From: CAZGYE01 sp964530165
Lineage (GTDB): Bacteria; Planctomycetota; Planctomycetia; Planctomycetales; Planctomycetaceae
Direction: 5' to 3'
DNA length: 25,123 bases
Assembly: GCA_964530165.1 (NCBI GenBank)
Contig: CAZGYE010000043.1
Coordinates: forward strand, 1-25,123
The translations under genes were made by a program, and so were the position numbers. The notes under the pieces were generated by a model that saw only the letters and a program-made list of their open reading frames with translations, had not been told where the DNA came from and did no database searches. Below are positions 7,300 through 14,807 of this stretch, one piece after another; position 1 is the first letter of the stretch; the number at the start of each line of letters is the position of its first letter.

Positions 7300-8130
7300 C
7301 TACTTCCGTTTCAGTTGCAGCCACTCTCGCAAGTCCTTTGCGCCTTCCGGCGGAAGGGACCACGACACGGGCCGGTTCAGTCCATTTGCAATCTTCTTCG
7401 CCGTCGTGATCGCTCCGTCTCGCCCCGACCACTTGCCATCAGGTTTTTCATCCCGTTCGCCCATGACGATGATCTCGCGATCCTTTGAAATGCTTGAAAG
7501 CAATTTCGTCAGGAACTTCACTCCTCCGACGTTCGAGGGACGGCCGACCACGGCGAGTCCCATTGTCAAACCGGCCGCCGTGCACGACCCACCTTCGACC
7601 ACATAGATTGGCCCAGGCGGAGCGCTGAAATCGTCGGCGAAGTAGAGTCCTCGATTGCCTCCTCGAAGGAATATCTTGTCGCCGTTCTCGAAACGGCGCA
7701 TGATCCCGACGACGCGACCGGAGTCGTTACGTTCAGGGAAGGTCCAGTAGCCGGCCGACGCATACCCGACCAGTAGTGCTTGCAGTGACTCCTCTGAGAC
7801 ACCCAGAGCGTCGGCCAATTCGCCGAGTTTGTCCTGCCCCGTTTGGGCGTACGCGTTGGCCCAAGCTTCCCATTTGCACCTGCCGTTCGTGTGCTTCGCT
7901 GATTCTGCCCTTGACTGTTTCTCCTGCCGTACCGGCCGAGAGCGGTGCCTTTGCTGGCCACGGTTGAGTATGTGAAGGTATTGCCCGCCGGCATTTTGCC
8001 CAACCGATCCATCGGAGACGCGTCCGCACAACGCTGCCGATCCATCTCGCGAAATGCAGCAGTTATCGGGCTTATTGCAGATCGTGCATGGATCGGCTTT
8101 CGAAACGCGGAGCCAGTCTTCGCGTGGCAT
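7300..8130 (-). CDS. Primase-like protein with zinc ribbon and TOPRIM domain
   Basis: A 276-residue protein. An N-terminal zinc ribbon is formed by Cys15, Cys18, Cys25 and Cys35 (CTIC...CCIS...LCGRV). A middle region (WTFPERNDSGRVVGIMRRF, ~129-146) resembles the primase-helicase linker of phage gp4-like proteins. A TOPRIM-like domain follows with Glu179 (YVVEGGSC) and the acidic loop GERDEKPDG at 224-232, then GRDGA. These features fit a mobile-element DNA primase that makes RNA primers, although the RNA-polymerase core is small. The ATG at 8130 follows a GGGGGGAT ribosome-like site. The helicase genes downstream are nearly contiguous, so primase and helicase are probably made together. Confidence 0.8.
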   Translation of the reverse strand: MPREDWLRVSKADPCTICNKPDNCCISRDGSAALCGRVSDGSVGQNAGGQYLHILNRGQQRHRSRPVRQEKQSRAESAKHTNGRCKWEAWANAYAQTGQDKLGELADALGVSEESLQALLVGYASAGYWTFPERNDSGRVVGIMRRFENGDKIFLRGGNRGLYFADDFSAPPGPIYVVEGGSCTAAGLTMGLAVVGRPSNVGGVKFLTKLLSSISKDREIIVMGERDEKPDGKWSGRDGAITTAKKIANGLNRPVSWSLPPEGAKDLREWLQLKRK

Positions 8131-8169
8131 GACATCCCCCCAAGAAAATCCGTTGCCGAAACCGGAAGC

Positions 8170-8397
8170 TCAGGTTCGTGGCGTGGCCTGCTCATCGAGC
8201 CGCCGGAGATACTCGAAGAAGTCGTCCGAGTATATGAACGCTCTTCCACCTGTGTAGTGGATTTTCAGGCCGTTTCGTCTTGCGGTTCTCAAAGCGTGAG
8301 TGCCGAGCCCGCTCAACGTTTTGAAGAGCCTGATTGGGTACAGCGTCCCCGGTTTAATGGGTGCCGGCGGAGTTGACGTGACTGATGTCGTTGACAT
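8170..8397 (-). CDS. Excisionase-like helix-turn-helix protein
   Basis: A 75-residue protein with a MerR/excisionase-type winged helix: LYPIRLFKTLSGLGTHALRT, ARRNGLKIHYTGGRAFIYSDDFFEYL. These small proteins bind DNA at attachment or replication sites and often control excision direction. A GAGGA ribosome site precedes the ATG at 8397. It is first in the leftward primase-helicase block. A direct repeat straddles its start codon and an iteron-like array lies upstream, both possible targets. Confidence 0.8.
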   Translation of the reverse strand: MSTTSVTSTPPAPIKPGTLYPIRLFKTLSGLGTHALRTARRNGLKIHYTGGRAFIYSDDFFEYLRRLDEQATPRT

Positions 8398-8404
8398 GAC
8401 TGAT
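8372..8404. repeat. Two 15-bp direct repeats at the HTH gene start
   Basis: GTTGACGTGACTGAT (8372-8386) and GTTGACATGACTGAT (8390-8404) differ at one base, with an 18-bp period. The second copy covers the start codon of the minus-strand HTH gene at 8397. It may be an autoregulatory operator, or only a codon-level duplication. Confidence 0.55.
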
Positions 8405-8509
8405 CCTCATCGAACGACCAACATCTTGTTGCCGTCTCACGGAGTTGCCGACGGCGTTCGATGGGATTCTGGCGTCGGCTGATGGCCGGTGAAGAGGTGC
8501 GAAAGAATT

Positions 8510-8578
8510 GTGGAGGGCGTGGAGGGTTGTGGAGGGTTGGCCGTGGAGGGTTGTGGGAGGTTTCGAAGAACCCTCCAC
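8510..8578. repeat. Iteron-like array of GTGGAGGG
   Basis: Exact GTGGAGGG units start at 8510, 8519, 8529 and 8543. A variant GTGGGAGG lies at 8553, and an inverted CCCTCCAC at 8571-8578. Start-to-start spacing is 9, 10, 14 and 10 bp, close to one helical turn. The final direct and inverted units form a hairpin (GTTGTGGGAGG/CCCTCCACAAC). The array sits upstream of the HTH-primase-helicase genes, where an island replication origin or operator would be expected. Confidence 0.65.
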
Positions 8579-8588
8579 AACTCGACAG

Positions 8589-9287
8589 TCATTTTTCACG
8601 ACTCAGAATTTCTCTGGCCTCTTCTTCGCTTGTTGGAAGGCCAGTCACGAAATTCTGCGTCGGCCACCATTCGAGCATTTCGGAGTAGCAATATCTATTC
8701 GCCTGCCCTTTACCCTTCACGCACGGCGTGGGTGCGGTGGCCGACTTATGCATGTGGTTTTCGATGGTCCCCTGCTCCACGAGGCCACCAGTCAATCGGA
8801 ACAGTTCTCGCCGAGTGACTATGAGTTCGCCTTCGTTTCCCAAAGTCGGTGGTTTGATCCCACACAACCGAAGAAACGTCGTACCGTCTTCGAGTGCCTG
8901 ATCCAGGTAACCATGATTCGGTTGCTTCGCGAGCCGTGCGACGTGCTCACAGGCATCAGCCAGTGCTTCGGCAATCTTCCGCTGAACCCAGAACATGCTG
9001 ACCAGAGGACTGACAGTGTCGTGTGTGTCAAGCTGAAACTGCCAATGTTTTGAGTACAACGGCGACTTGCCCGACTGGCCTTCTTGCTCCGTGTGCTCTT
9101 TTACGAACTTCATCGCCAATTCCGCTGCCTTGTCCAAGTTGTCTCGACAGCGTTTGAGACGCTTTACCAGCACCAGAACGTCGTCAGCATAATCAGTGGG
9201 TTTCGACTGTTTCTTCTCTGGTGCGTCGGGTTGCTCGCTCTGCGTGGTGTTGGACTGCTGCTCCCCAGGAGCATCGGATTGTTCCAT
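8589..9287 (-). CDS. Hypothetical protein with C-terminal helix-turn-helix-like region
   Basis: A 232-residue protein of unknown family. The first ~30 residues are low complexity (Gln, Ser, Pro, Glu). Residues ~35-130 look helical and may form a coiled or bundle domain (DDVLVLVKRLKRCRDNLDKA). The end (LIVTRRELFRLTGGLVEQGT, then NRYCYSEMLEWW) resembles excisionase-like helix-turn-helix domains that read a GQxxxY...E strand. The ATG at 9287 has GGAG 8 bases upstream. An ATG at 9320 is in frame but lacks such a site. With the iteron array just downstream of its stop, a DNA-binding or replication-initiator role is possible but unproven. Confidence 0.7.
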   Translation of the reverse strand: MEQSDAPGEQQSNTTQSEQPDAPEKKQSKPTDYADDVLVLVKRLKRCRDNLDKAAELAMKFVKEHTEQEGQSGKSPLYSKHWQFQLDTHDTVSPLVSMFWVQRKIAEALADACEHVARLAKQPNHGYLDQALEDGTTFLRLCGIKPPTLGNEGELIVTRRELFRLTGGLVEQGTIENHMHKSATAPTPCVKGKGQANRYCYSEMLEWWPTQNFVTGLPTSEEEAREILSREK

Positions 9288-9486
9288 GATCTTTCTCCGG
9301 TAGCATCCAAGAATTTCCAAGAAATATGAGAACCGTGCGGCTGCCGTACGCCTGGCCTTTCATCAGTATACGGTCTTCGGCATCGGCCAGTAAAACCAGA
9401 CCTTCAAGCAGCGTGAATTGTCTTGCGGCTCGCGTGAGACGCCGATACGAATAGCAGGAGCGACTTCCAACGTTCACGGAATTCAT
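9193..9486 (-). CDS. Possible small ORF overlapping the 8589-9287 gene start
   Basis: A 97-residue frame from ATG 9486. The part from about 9430 to 9300 has a protein-like composition (LTRAARQFTLLEGLVLLADA, RILMKGQAYGSRTVLIFLG), while the 3' third is shadow-like and overlaps the next gene. Its start is nearly back to back with the rightward ATG at 9490. No family recognised. If not coding, this 200-bp gap is simply a divergent promoter region. Confidence 0.25.
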   Translation of the reverse strand: MNSVNVGSRSCYSYRRLTRAARQFTLLEGLVLLADAEDRILMKGQAYGSRTVLIFLGNSWMLPEKDHGTIRCSWGAAVQHHAERATRRTREETVETH

Positions 9487-9489
9487 GCC

Positions 9490-9906
9490 ATGACCCGACC
9501 AAGAGCATTCGGCTACTTCCGCGATTCCGATCGGACCGGCAGTAACGGTTCGCCAACGGCCAGGATCACGGATTACGCCGAGCAACAAGACCTGCCCCTC
9601 GTCGTCATCATCCGCGACGACGTAGGCTGCATCGGCCTGCCGCTTTCCGAACGGCCCGGCGGACGCCAACTCCTCCGGCGTCTGCGGCCGGGCGATCATG
9701 TCGTTCTGGCCCGGCTGGAAGACATCTTTGAGAAAGGTATGAACACGTTGGTCACCCTCTGCAACTGGTCGGCGGCTGGAATCACCGTGCACGTCGTAAC
9801 CGAGGATGGCGGCTTCGAATTGGGCAACGAAGTCGCCGAAGAGGTCCTGCGAATTTGCGGAACGATCATCCAGACATTTCCACCCAGTCTCGCGTCGTCT
9901 GCTTGA
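9490..9906 (+). CDS. Serine-recombinase N-domain-like protein, short
   Basis: A 138-residue protein resembling only the catalytic domain of resolvases/invertases. AFGYFRDSD at 6-14 corresponds to the Y-x-R-V-S strand, with Ser13 as the possible nucleophile. GGRQLLRRLRPGDHVVLARL at 57-76 corresponds to the region ending in DRLGR, but only the first arginine is kept and the second is aspartate. There is no DNA-binding domain. ATG 9490 is chosen because upstream residues are unlike the family. It lies 14 bases before the next gene and may work as its partner. It could be a regulatory or decaying recombinase subunit. Confidence 0.65.
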   Translation: MTRPRAFGYFRDSDRTGSNGSPTARITDYAEQQDLPLVVIIRDDVGCIGLPLSERPGGRQLLRRLRPGDHVVLARLEDIFEKGMNTLVTLCNWSAAGITVHVVTEDGGFELGNEVAEEVLRICGTIIQTFPPSLASSA

Positions 9907-9920
9907 AGGGGAGAGGACGC

Positions 9921-10685
9921 TTGCAGGCAATCGCACACGGCTACATCACACCTGCGGATCGTGAGGAGTCCGACACGCTCAAAGCGACGGTCACCCAGTA
10001 CTACGATCGAAATCTCTGCAACCGATACCGGTGGGGCGGAGTCTTCATCGACGCGCCCAGTTCCCGAACGCAACCGTTCTTCGATCGCTTCGCTGCTGAC
10101 GCGCTCTGCAATCGTCTCGAACGAAGTGACGCGGTGATTCTGTCTGATCTTTCGTCGTGCTTTCGTGGCCCCGGCGATCGCGCGAGAGTCCTTGAATTCT
10201 TCCGTTCCCGCCGGGCCGTGGTCCATTTCGTCCGCGAGAGCATCAGCACCACGGACCCGACATTTGCAGACATGCTCTGTGTTGCCATCGACTCCGTGAG
10301 AAAGGCCGACGACGAGGGCCGCCGGCAAGCAATCCTCGCGAAAATGGACGACCTGCGGCGGCGAGGACAGCCGTTGAATGCCGAGCGACCGCTCGGCTTC
10401 AAGTGGGTTGGTCGGAAAGGCAGCCAGAAGCTGGTGCCCGATGCAGAGGAACGGACCGTCATGAAGCGGATCTTCGACCTGCACTGGGGCGGAATGCCGT
10501 TCTCACAAATCCGCGAGCACCTATTGCAGGAGGGCATCCGCTACCGTTACCGCGTGCGTGGTCGGTGGGAACGGCGGCCGTGGAGTGAGTCGCGGTGCAG
10601 GCGGGCGTACCGGGCGTGGCAGAAGCTGCAAGAGGAAGAGGCAATAGAGCCGCCGGTCGCTTCGGCTGACTTGCTTGGCGCGTGA
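9921..10685 (+). CDS. Serine-recombinase-like protein with Recombinase domain, degraded active site
   Basis: A 254-residue protein with a resolvase-like N-domain and a Recombinase-type domain (PF07508-like). The latter spans ~140-245: RRGQPLNAERPLGFKW, LVPDAEERTVMKRIFDL, SQIREHLLQEGI. In the N-domain the catalytic strand reads HGYITPAD, with no Arg or Ser at the usual places, and the DRLGR motif has become SDLSSCF. Catalysis by this protein alone is therefore unlikely. The TTG at 9921 is preferred: AGGGGAGAGG lies just upstream and the domain begins there. A longer frame from 9855 would overlap the preceding gene. It may act together with the 9490-9906 protein. Confidence 0.7.
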   Translation: MQAIAHGYITPADREESDTLKATVTQYYDRNLCNRYRWGGVFIDAPSSRTQPFFDRFAADALCNRLERSDAVILSDLSSCFRGPGDRARVLEFFRSRRAVVHFVRESISTTDPTFADMLCVAIDSVRKADDEGRRQAILAKMDDLRRRGQPLNAERPLGFKWVGRKGSQKLVPDAEERTVMKRIFDLHWGGMPFSQIREHLLQEGIRYRYRVRGRWERRPWSESRCRRAYRAWQKLQEEEAIEPPVASADLLGA

Positions 10686-10695
10686 TCGCGACGGG

Positions 10696-13600
10696 TTAAG
10701 AGTTGATGAACCAATCGGTTCCGAGTCCTCCGAAAACGCGGTCCCGGTCGCCGTCGTCTTGCACGGTCGTGGCAGTTTGCAGGAAGTAGCCGTCGTTCAA
10801 ACGATCAGGGTCGCCGTTGCCGTTGATCAGATTGGCTCGCCGTGTGGCAAAGTCGCGGCTGGAAGTCCACTCGTCCCGGATGGCGTTCAGGGCTTGGTCA
10901 TCATCGTCGTGGTCCGTGGATCCCCCGATCAGGATATCCTCGCCGAACCCACCGAACAGTTTGTCGGAATCGGCTCCACCGATGAGGATGTCGCGACCGC
11001 TCTCTCCCTTCAGGTAATCGTCGCCGTCCCCACCTTCCAGGACGTCATCCCCCTTGCCTCCTTTGAGCTTGTCGTTCCCACTACCGCCGGATAGCCGGTC
11101 GTTGCCACTTCCTCCCTTCAGGTAATCGTCGCCGTCCCCGCCATCCAGGACGTCGTCTCCGCCCCTCCCTTTGAGCTTGTCGTTTCCACTGCCACCTGAT
11201 AGCCGGTCGTTGCCACTTCCTCCCTTCAGGTAATCGTCGCCGTCCCCGCCTTCGATGACGGCTGGAATGTCGAGCTTTTTGGAAACAGTGGCCCGGTCGT
11301 CTCCGTCGCACAGGAATATCTCTATCCGCTCCACAGCCGCAGCGTCAAACGACCGGAAACGGCGAGAGTACCGGCTGTTTAGGAAATCGGCATCCACCTT
11401 CACTTGATGGCGAGATCGGGAGACGTCAACACGGTCGCGGTCCTCAGTCCCGACGATCTGCAGAACGCGCTTATTTACGCCGACGCCCGTAATGACGGCT
11501 GTTGCCGTGGCAACCGCTTCTCCGTCATCGTCGTCGGTGAGGGTCAATGTCACCGTGTAGACACCCCCGTACTCATATGTGTGGGCGCCGGAAACGGAGC
11601 CAAAACCACCGGACTCTGTCACGATGCCAGAGGTGGTCGCCCCGTCGCCCCAGTCAATCGTTGTGGTGTGCGTGTCGAGTATGCCGACATCGTTGAACAG
11701 CCCAGAGATTGTCACCTCTTCGCCTTCACCAGCACCGCCACAACCGGGTGAGCTGGTGTGGAAGTCGGCGATCGTCGGGGCCACGTTGCCGACCGTGACA
11801 ACCGGTGAAGTCGCACTGTCGCTGCCCAGATCGTCGTCGTTGATCGTCACGACCACAGTGAAGTTGTCCGACGCCGTGCCGCTTATCGGATGATCGTCCG
11901 GGAAGCTGCGTGAGGTGTTGAACGTCCCGTCGCCGTTGACCGTCAGCGACGTGTTCACGCCGTCGCTCCAAGCGGCCGTCCCACTAAACGTTTCGGTGAC
12001 CTGACCCAGTGCCGGATCGCTGAACGTGCCGCTGACCGTCACCGACTGCCCTTCCAGGATCGAGGCGGGACTGACAGTCATCGAATCAATCGTCGGTGCC
12101 ACGTTGTTGACGGTCACGCTCAACGTGCCGGCGGCTGGGTGGGTGCCATCTTCATCAACCAAATCCACGCTGATGGTCGGCGTGCTGGTGCCGTCGGCGT
12201 AGGTGTGCGTGACATCCCCGGCGCTCAAGGACGTGTCGATGTTCCCATCGCCCCAGTCAACGACGTACTCGGTCACCGTATCGTCGCCGGGCTCGGTCAC
12301 CGCCCCAAGTGTCAGCGTGTACTCGGAACCCTCATCGACGTTTGTCGCACCGGTAAGAGCAATTGTCGGGGCGACGTTGTTGACCGTCACGGTAGCGGTA
12401 ACGATGTCCGACTCGACCCCATCGGTGTCGCGAACTCGTAAGGCCACTGTGCGGCTGGCCGGGCCATCAATGCCGGCGGCATCGAAGCGCGGCGTCACGC
12501 CGGTTGCATCAACGTCGAAAGTCAGACTATCGTAGTCGAAGTCCCATTCGTAGTCCGCGATGCTGTCGTCCGGGGCCGTGGACTGCGAGCCGTCCAGCAC
12601 GATTGAAATTCCTTCACCGCCGGTGTATGGCCCGCCGGCGTCGGCTAACGGCTCTGGCGAAAAACTTGCCACGCGGAAGCCGATGTAGAAATTCTCGGGC
12701 GCGGTGTCGCTGAAGCCGCGATGCGAGGCGTGCAAGACGTAGACGGAACCGTAGCGCCAATAGCCGCCACGCACACCACGAGACGAATAATATGGAATGA
12801 GCGTCTCATTCCACTCCTGCACGTTGCCGCCCTGGCCCATCGTGCCGTAAGGGCTCAGCACGCCCGCATTGTCGATGTCGTTCGGCTGGCCCTGGTTGTA
12901 GCCATCATAGAATACCGCATCGAATGTTGTGTCGCCGCCCGCCTCATTGATCCCGTCGGGCAGGTTGGGATCGTCATGCTTGGTCGGATAGTCCCAATAG
13001 CCGGCCCCTCCCGACTTGTTGGGATCGTAGTACGCCGCCTTGTACCACTCGTCTTCGGTCGGCAGAAAATACGTCGTGCCGTATGTGCTTTGGGCACCCG
13101 CGCGATCGATCCCAATGACCTCGCCGCTCTCGTCAATGGTGTACACTCCCTGGGTCACGTCACCTGAGGTGAGCCAGTTGGTGAACATCGCCGCGTCGTG
13201 CCACGACATTGCTGCTGCGGGCTGATCGCCGCTCCAGTAGCCGGGATGCGTGAGCAGGTCACTCGTGCTGGCGCCCACAACGGCATCCCACTGGTTCTCG
13301 CTCACTTCGTACTTGCCGATGCGGTAGGTGTAGCTCACTGATCCGTAGCCACTCGTTCCGTCCCAATCCATCTTTTCCGTGTCGGCCGTATTGCCCGGAT
13401 TGCCGATCGTGACGAACTCCATGTTGAACTGGTTGAGCCCGCTACCAAACGTAATGACTGTGTCGGCCACGGGGCCATCGTTCGGCGGTTCCGGGATTGG
13501 GGTTGCCTCGACATCGTATTCGATGACGAATCGTCGAAAAGCGTCACCAAGGTCGTTCCACTCTCCCAGATCCCCCCATATTTCGAGAAAGTCTTCGTCG

Positions 13601-14022
13601 CCCAGTTCATTTGGTTCGTTGGTGTGCCAATTCGTGAATTCCCAAGGCTCGTCGGTTACCCACCGCCATCCATCGCCGGGCTCTGCGGCATCGGGCATTT
13701 GGTATCCGCCGATCCAAAGCCCATGCGAACTCTGACTGGCGAATGTCTCACTGATAAATTGGTTCTCAGCCGAATTGCTAATGGTCGCCAAGTGACCGGA
13801 AAGGCCGGACACAGTTTGACTTTCTGCGAACGATTTGGCGTCATTCCACGTCAACGCATCTGTGACCAGTTCGTAGTAATGCCCGTTCTCTGGGTTCAGA
13901 ATAGCGGATAGCAATGTGCGGTCTTCGAGTCTTTCCAGGAAAGCCAAGGATGGTTGTGTTTTGGGAGTCCTGCGGCGAAGTCGCTTGGAGCGGACAAAGT
14001 CCAGCCAAGATGTCATCAACAT
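10696..14022 (-). CDS. Large secreted multidomain protein: lectin, FGE-like, PKD and RTX repeats
   Basis: An 1108-residue protein. A basic N-terminus leads to LEDRTLLSA at 32-40, an N-terminal motif of exported planctomycete proteins. A C-type lectin domain spans ~43-170 (GLWIGG, WVTDEPWEFTNWHTNEPNE). An FGE-sulfatase-like domain spans ~197-455 (FLPTEDEWYKAAYYDP, GNVQEWNE, GFRVASF) but contains no cysteine, so it cannot be a copper/cysteine FGE enzyme. About four PKD-type domains follow at 459-846. Twelve GGxGxDxLx calcium-binding nonapeptides lie at ~925-1035, then a terminal domain (LNAIRDEWTS...VFGGLGTDWF) that I recall from planctomycete proteins. Probably cell-surface adhesion or carbohydrate binding. 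The ATG at 14022 is followed by another at 14016, so the start is uncertain by two codons. Confidence 0.88.
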   Translation of the reverse strand: MLMTSWLDFVRSKRLRRRTPKTQPSLAFLERLEDRTLLSAILNPENGHYYELVTDALTWNDAKSFAESQTVSGLSGHLATISNSAENQFISETFASQSSHGLWIGGYQMPDAAEPGDGWRWVTDEPWEFTNWHTNEPNELGDEDFLEIWGDLGEWNDLGDAFRRFVIEYDVEATPIPEPPNDGPVADTVITFGSGLNQFNMEFVTIGNPGNTADTEKMDWDGTSGYGSVSYTYRIGKYEVSENQWDAVVGASTSDLLTHPGYWSGDQPAAAMSWHDAAMFTNWLTSGDVTQGVYTIDESGEVIGIDRAGAQSTYGTTYFLPTEDEWYKAAYYDPNKSGGAGYWDYPTKHDDPNLPDGINEAGGDTTFDAVFYDGYNQGQPNDIDNAGVLSPYGTMGQGGNVQEWNETLIPYYSSRGVRGGYWRYGSVYVLHASHRGFSDTAPENFYIGFRVASFSPEPLADAGGPYTGGEGISIVLDGSQSTAPDDSIADYEWDFDYDSLTFDVDATGVTPRFDAAGIDGPASRTVALRVRDTDGVESDIVTATVTVNNVAPTIALTGATNVDEGSEYTLTLGAVTEPGDDTVTEYVVDWGDGNIDTSLSAGDVTHTYADGTSTPTISVDLVDEDGTHPAAGTLSVTVNNVAPTIDSMTVSPASILEGQSVTVSGTFSDPALGQVTETFSGTAAWSDGVNTSLTVNGDGTFNTSRSFPDDHPISGTASDNFTVVVTINDDDLGSDSATSPVVTVGNVAPTIADFHTSSPGCGGAGEGEEVTISGLFNDVGILDTHTTTIDWGDGATTSGIVTESGGFGSVSGAHTYEYGGVYTVTLTLTDDDDGEAVATATAVITGVGVNKRVLQIVGTEDRDRVDVSRSRHQVKVDADFLNSRYSRRFRSFDAAAVERIEIFLCDGDDRATVSKKLDIPAVIEGGDGDDYLKGGSGNDRLSGGSGNDKLKGRGGDDVLDGGDGDDYLKGGSGNDRLSGGSGNDKLKGGKGDDVLEGGDGDDYLKGESGRDILIGGADSDKLFGGFGEDILIGGSTDHDDDDQALNAIRDEWTSSRDFATRRANLINGNGDPDRLNDGYFLQTATTVQDDGDRDRVFGGLGTDWFINS
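11006..11251. repeat. 108-bp tandem repeat encoding RTX nonapeptides
   Basis: The string CCCTTCAGGTAATCGTCGCC recurs at 11006, 11114 and 11222, exactly 108 bp apart. Each unit encodes four nonapeptides (DYLK, DRLS, DKLK and DVL types). Two full copies plus a partial third are present. The near-identity at DNA level suggests recent duplication within the calcium-binding region. Confidence 0.85.
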
Positions 14023-14391
14023 TTCCGTGCCCCGTTGGAAGCGTGTGTTCGGAAACGAAATGTCCCCGTTCTTTCACGCTACCAAGGGCCAGACCAGCCA
14101 CAAGACGAGACCGCCCAGAGGCTGCTGAATGCCGTGTGGATTGTTGTAAACAAGCCGACGTAATCTAAGCGGTCGATACAAACGGACCTGCTTTCGTTAC
14201 GTGGCGGTCTACGCCGCATCAATCCAGTCGGCCGCAAACACGAACTCCGACGGTTCCTGTGTGGGAATGGTGTTGACGGATCGCGAATTCTGAAAAACTC
14301 CACGGGCGGCATATAACATATACGGCGAAGCCGGCTGGGGGCAGACGGGTGGTCGCGCCCTGCCCACGTCATCGCGTTCTCGCCTCTCGAA
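14023..14391. other. Intergenic stretch, no gene supported
   Basis: This 369-bp stretch lies between the surface-protein start and the end of the XRE gene. Short frames run through it on both strands, without recognisable motifs or ribosome sites. An AT-rich patch (GGCATATAACATATACGG, ~14307-14324) could hold the leftward promoter of the surface-protein gene. Confidence 0.5.
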
Positions 14392-14631
14392 TCACGCCTT
14401 CTTTCGACCCTGTTTCGGCTTCGTTTCAGCGCTCTTTCGCTGTTTCTTCCGGCACAACTCCAAGCCGAAATAGTCGCAGAGGCGGTCGATCGTTTGAGCC
14501 GTGATGTTGGGACGTTCGCCACTGACAAATCGGTCGATGACGGCCGTGGCTACGCCGGATTCTTGGGTGATGCGATAGTGTGTCTGGCCACTCGCTTGGA
14601 TCGTCTGTCTCAGCCGTTCGCTTACGGTCAT
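14392..14631 (-). CDS. XRE-family helix-turn-helix regulator
   Basis: A 79-residue protein. A Cro/CI-type DNA-binding domain covers residues ~3-58 (SERLRQTIQASGQTHYRITQ, SGVATAVIDRFVSGERPNIT, IDRLCDYFGLEL) and is followed by a basic tail (KKQRKSAETKPKQGRKKA). ATG 14631 has AAAGGAAC upstream. A longer frame to 14727 would have to start upstream of its own promoter and is rejected. It diverges from the AAA+/ArdC/resolvase operon. The two promoters between them share a 12-bp operator, so this is very likely an autoregulating repressor of the operon. Confidence 0.9.
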   Translation of the reverse strand: MTVSERLRQTIQASGQTHYRITQESGVATAVIDRFVSGERPNITAQTIDRLCDYFGLELCRKKQRKSAETKPKQGRKKA

Positions 14632-14682
14632 TTGTGTTCCTTTCAACAATTGATGAAAACCGCACATCCATCTGTAGCCCAA

Positions 14683-14711
14683 AGCATATGTCATTTGACA
14701 AAAGTTTTCAA
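14683..14711 (-). promoter_or_regulatory. Sigma70-type promoter of the XRE gene
   Basis: On the minus strand the -35 box TTGAAA (14711-14706) and the -10 box TATGCT (14688-14683) are exactly 17 bp apart. The spacer ends in TGTCAAATGACA, a match to the operator in the opposing promoter. It would transcribe the XRE gene at 14631. Confidence 0.7.
14689..14700. promoter_or_regulatory. Operator 1, TGTCATTTGACA
   Basis: A 12-bp near-palindrome, TGTCA/TGACA, that occupies the -10-proximal 12 bases of the leftward promoter spacer. It is the reverse complement of operator 2 apart from one end base. It is the likely binding site of the XRE protein. Confidence 0.65.
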
Positions 14712-14720
14712 GGTTTTCTG

Positions 14721-14749
14721 TTGACATAATGTGTCAAATGACGTATAAT
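14721..14749 (+). promoter_or_regulatory. Consensus sigma70 promoter of the AAA+/ArdC/resolvase operon
   Basis: TTGACA at 14721-14726 and TATAAT at 14744-14749 are both perfect consensus boxes with a 17-bp spacer. This predicts very strong transcription unless repressed. It reads toward the clamp-loader-like gene starting at 14808. Confidence 0.88.
14732..14743. promoter_or_regulatory. Operator 2, TGTCAAATGACG
   Basis: It occupies the -10-proximal 12 bases of the rightward promoter spacer, mirroring operator 1. The -35 box and this site also form TTGACA-5-TGTCAA, an additional inverted pair. A bound repressor would block both promoter boxes. Confidence 0.65.
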
Positions 14750-14807
14750 GAATACTCCAAACTTGGAAAGAGCGCCGAAACAAATCAGAAACAAGGGAGA
14801 AACAGCC

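Noticed and set aside
8510..8578. Possible CRISPR array
   Set aside because: Units are 8 bp with 1-6 bp gaps. There are no 25-40 bp repeats, spacers or cas genes.
14727..14748. Upstream starts for the XRE gene (14727, minus) and AAA+ gene (14748, plus)
   Set aside because: Both lie in promoter DNA: 14748 overlaps the TATAAT box, and 14727 is upstream of the XRE gene's own -35 box. Good ribosome sites exist at 14631 and 14808.
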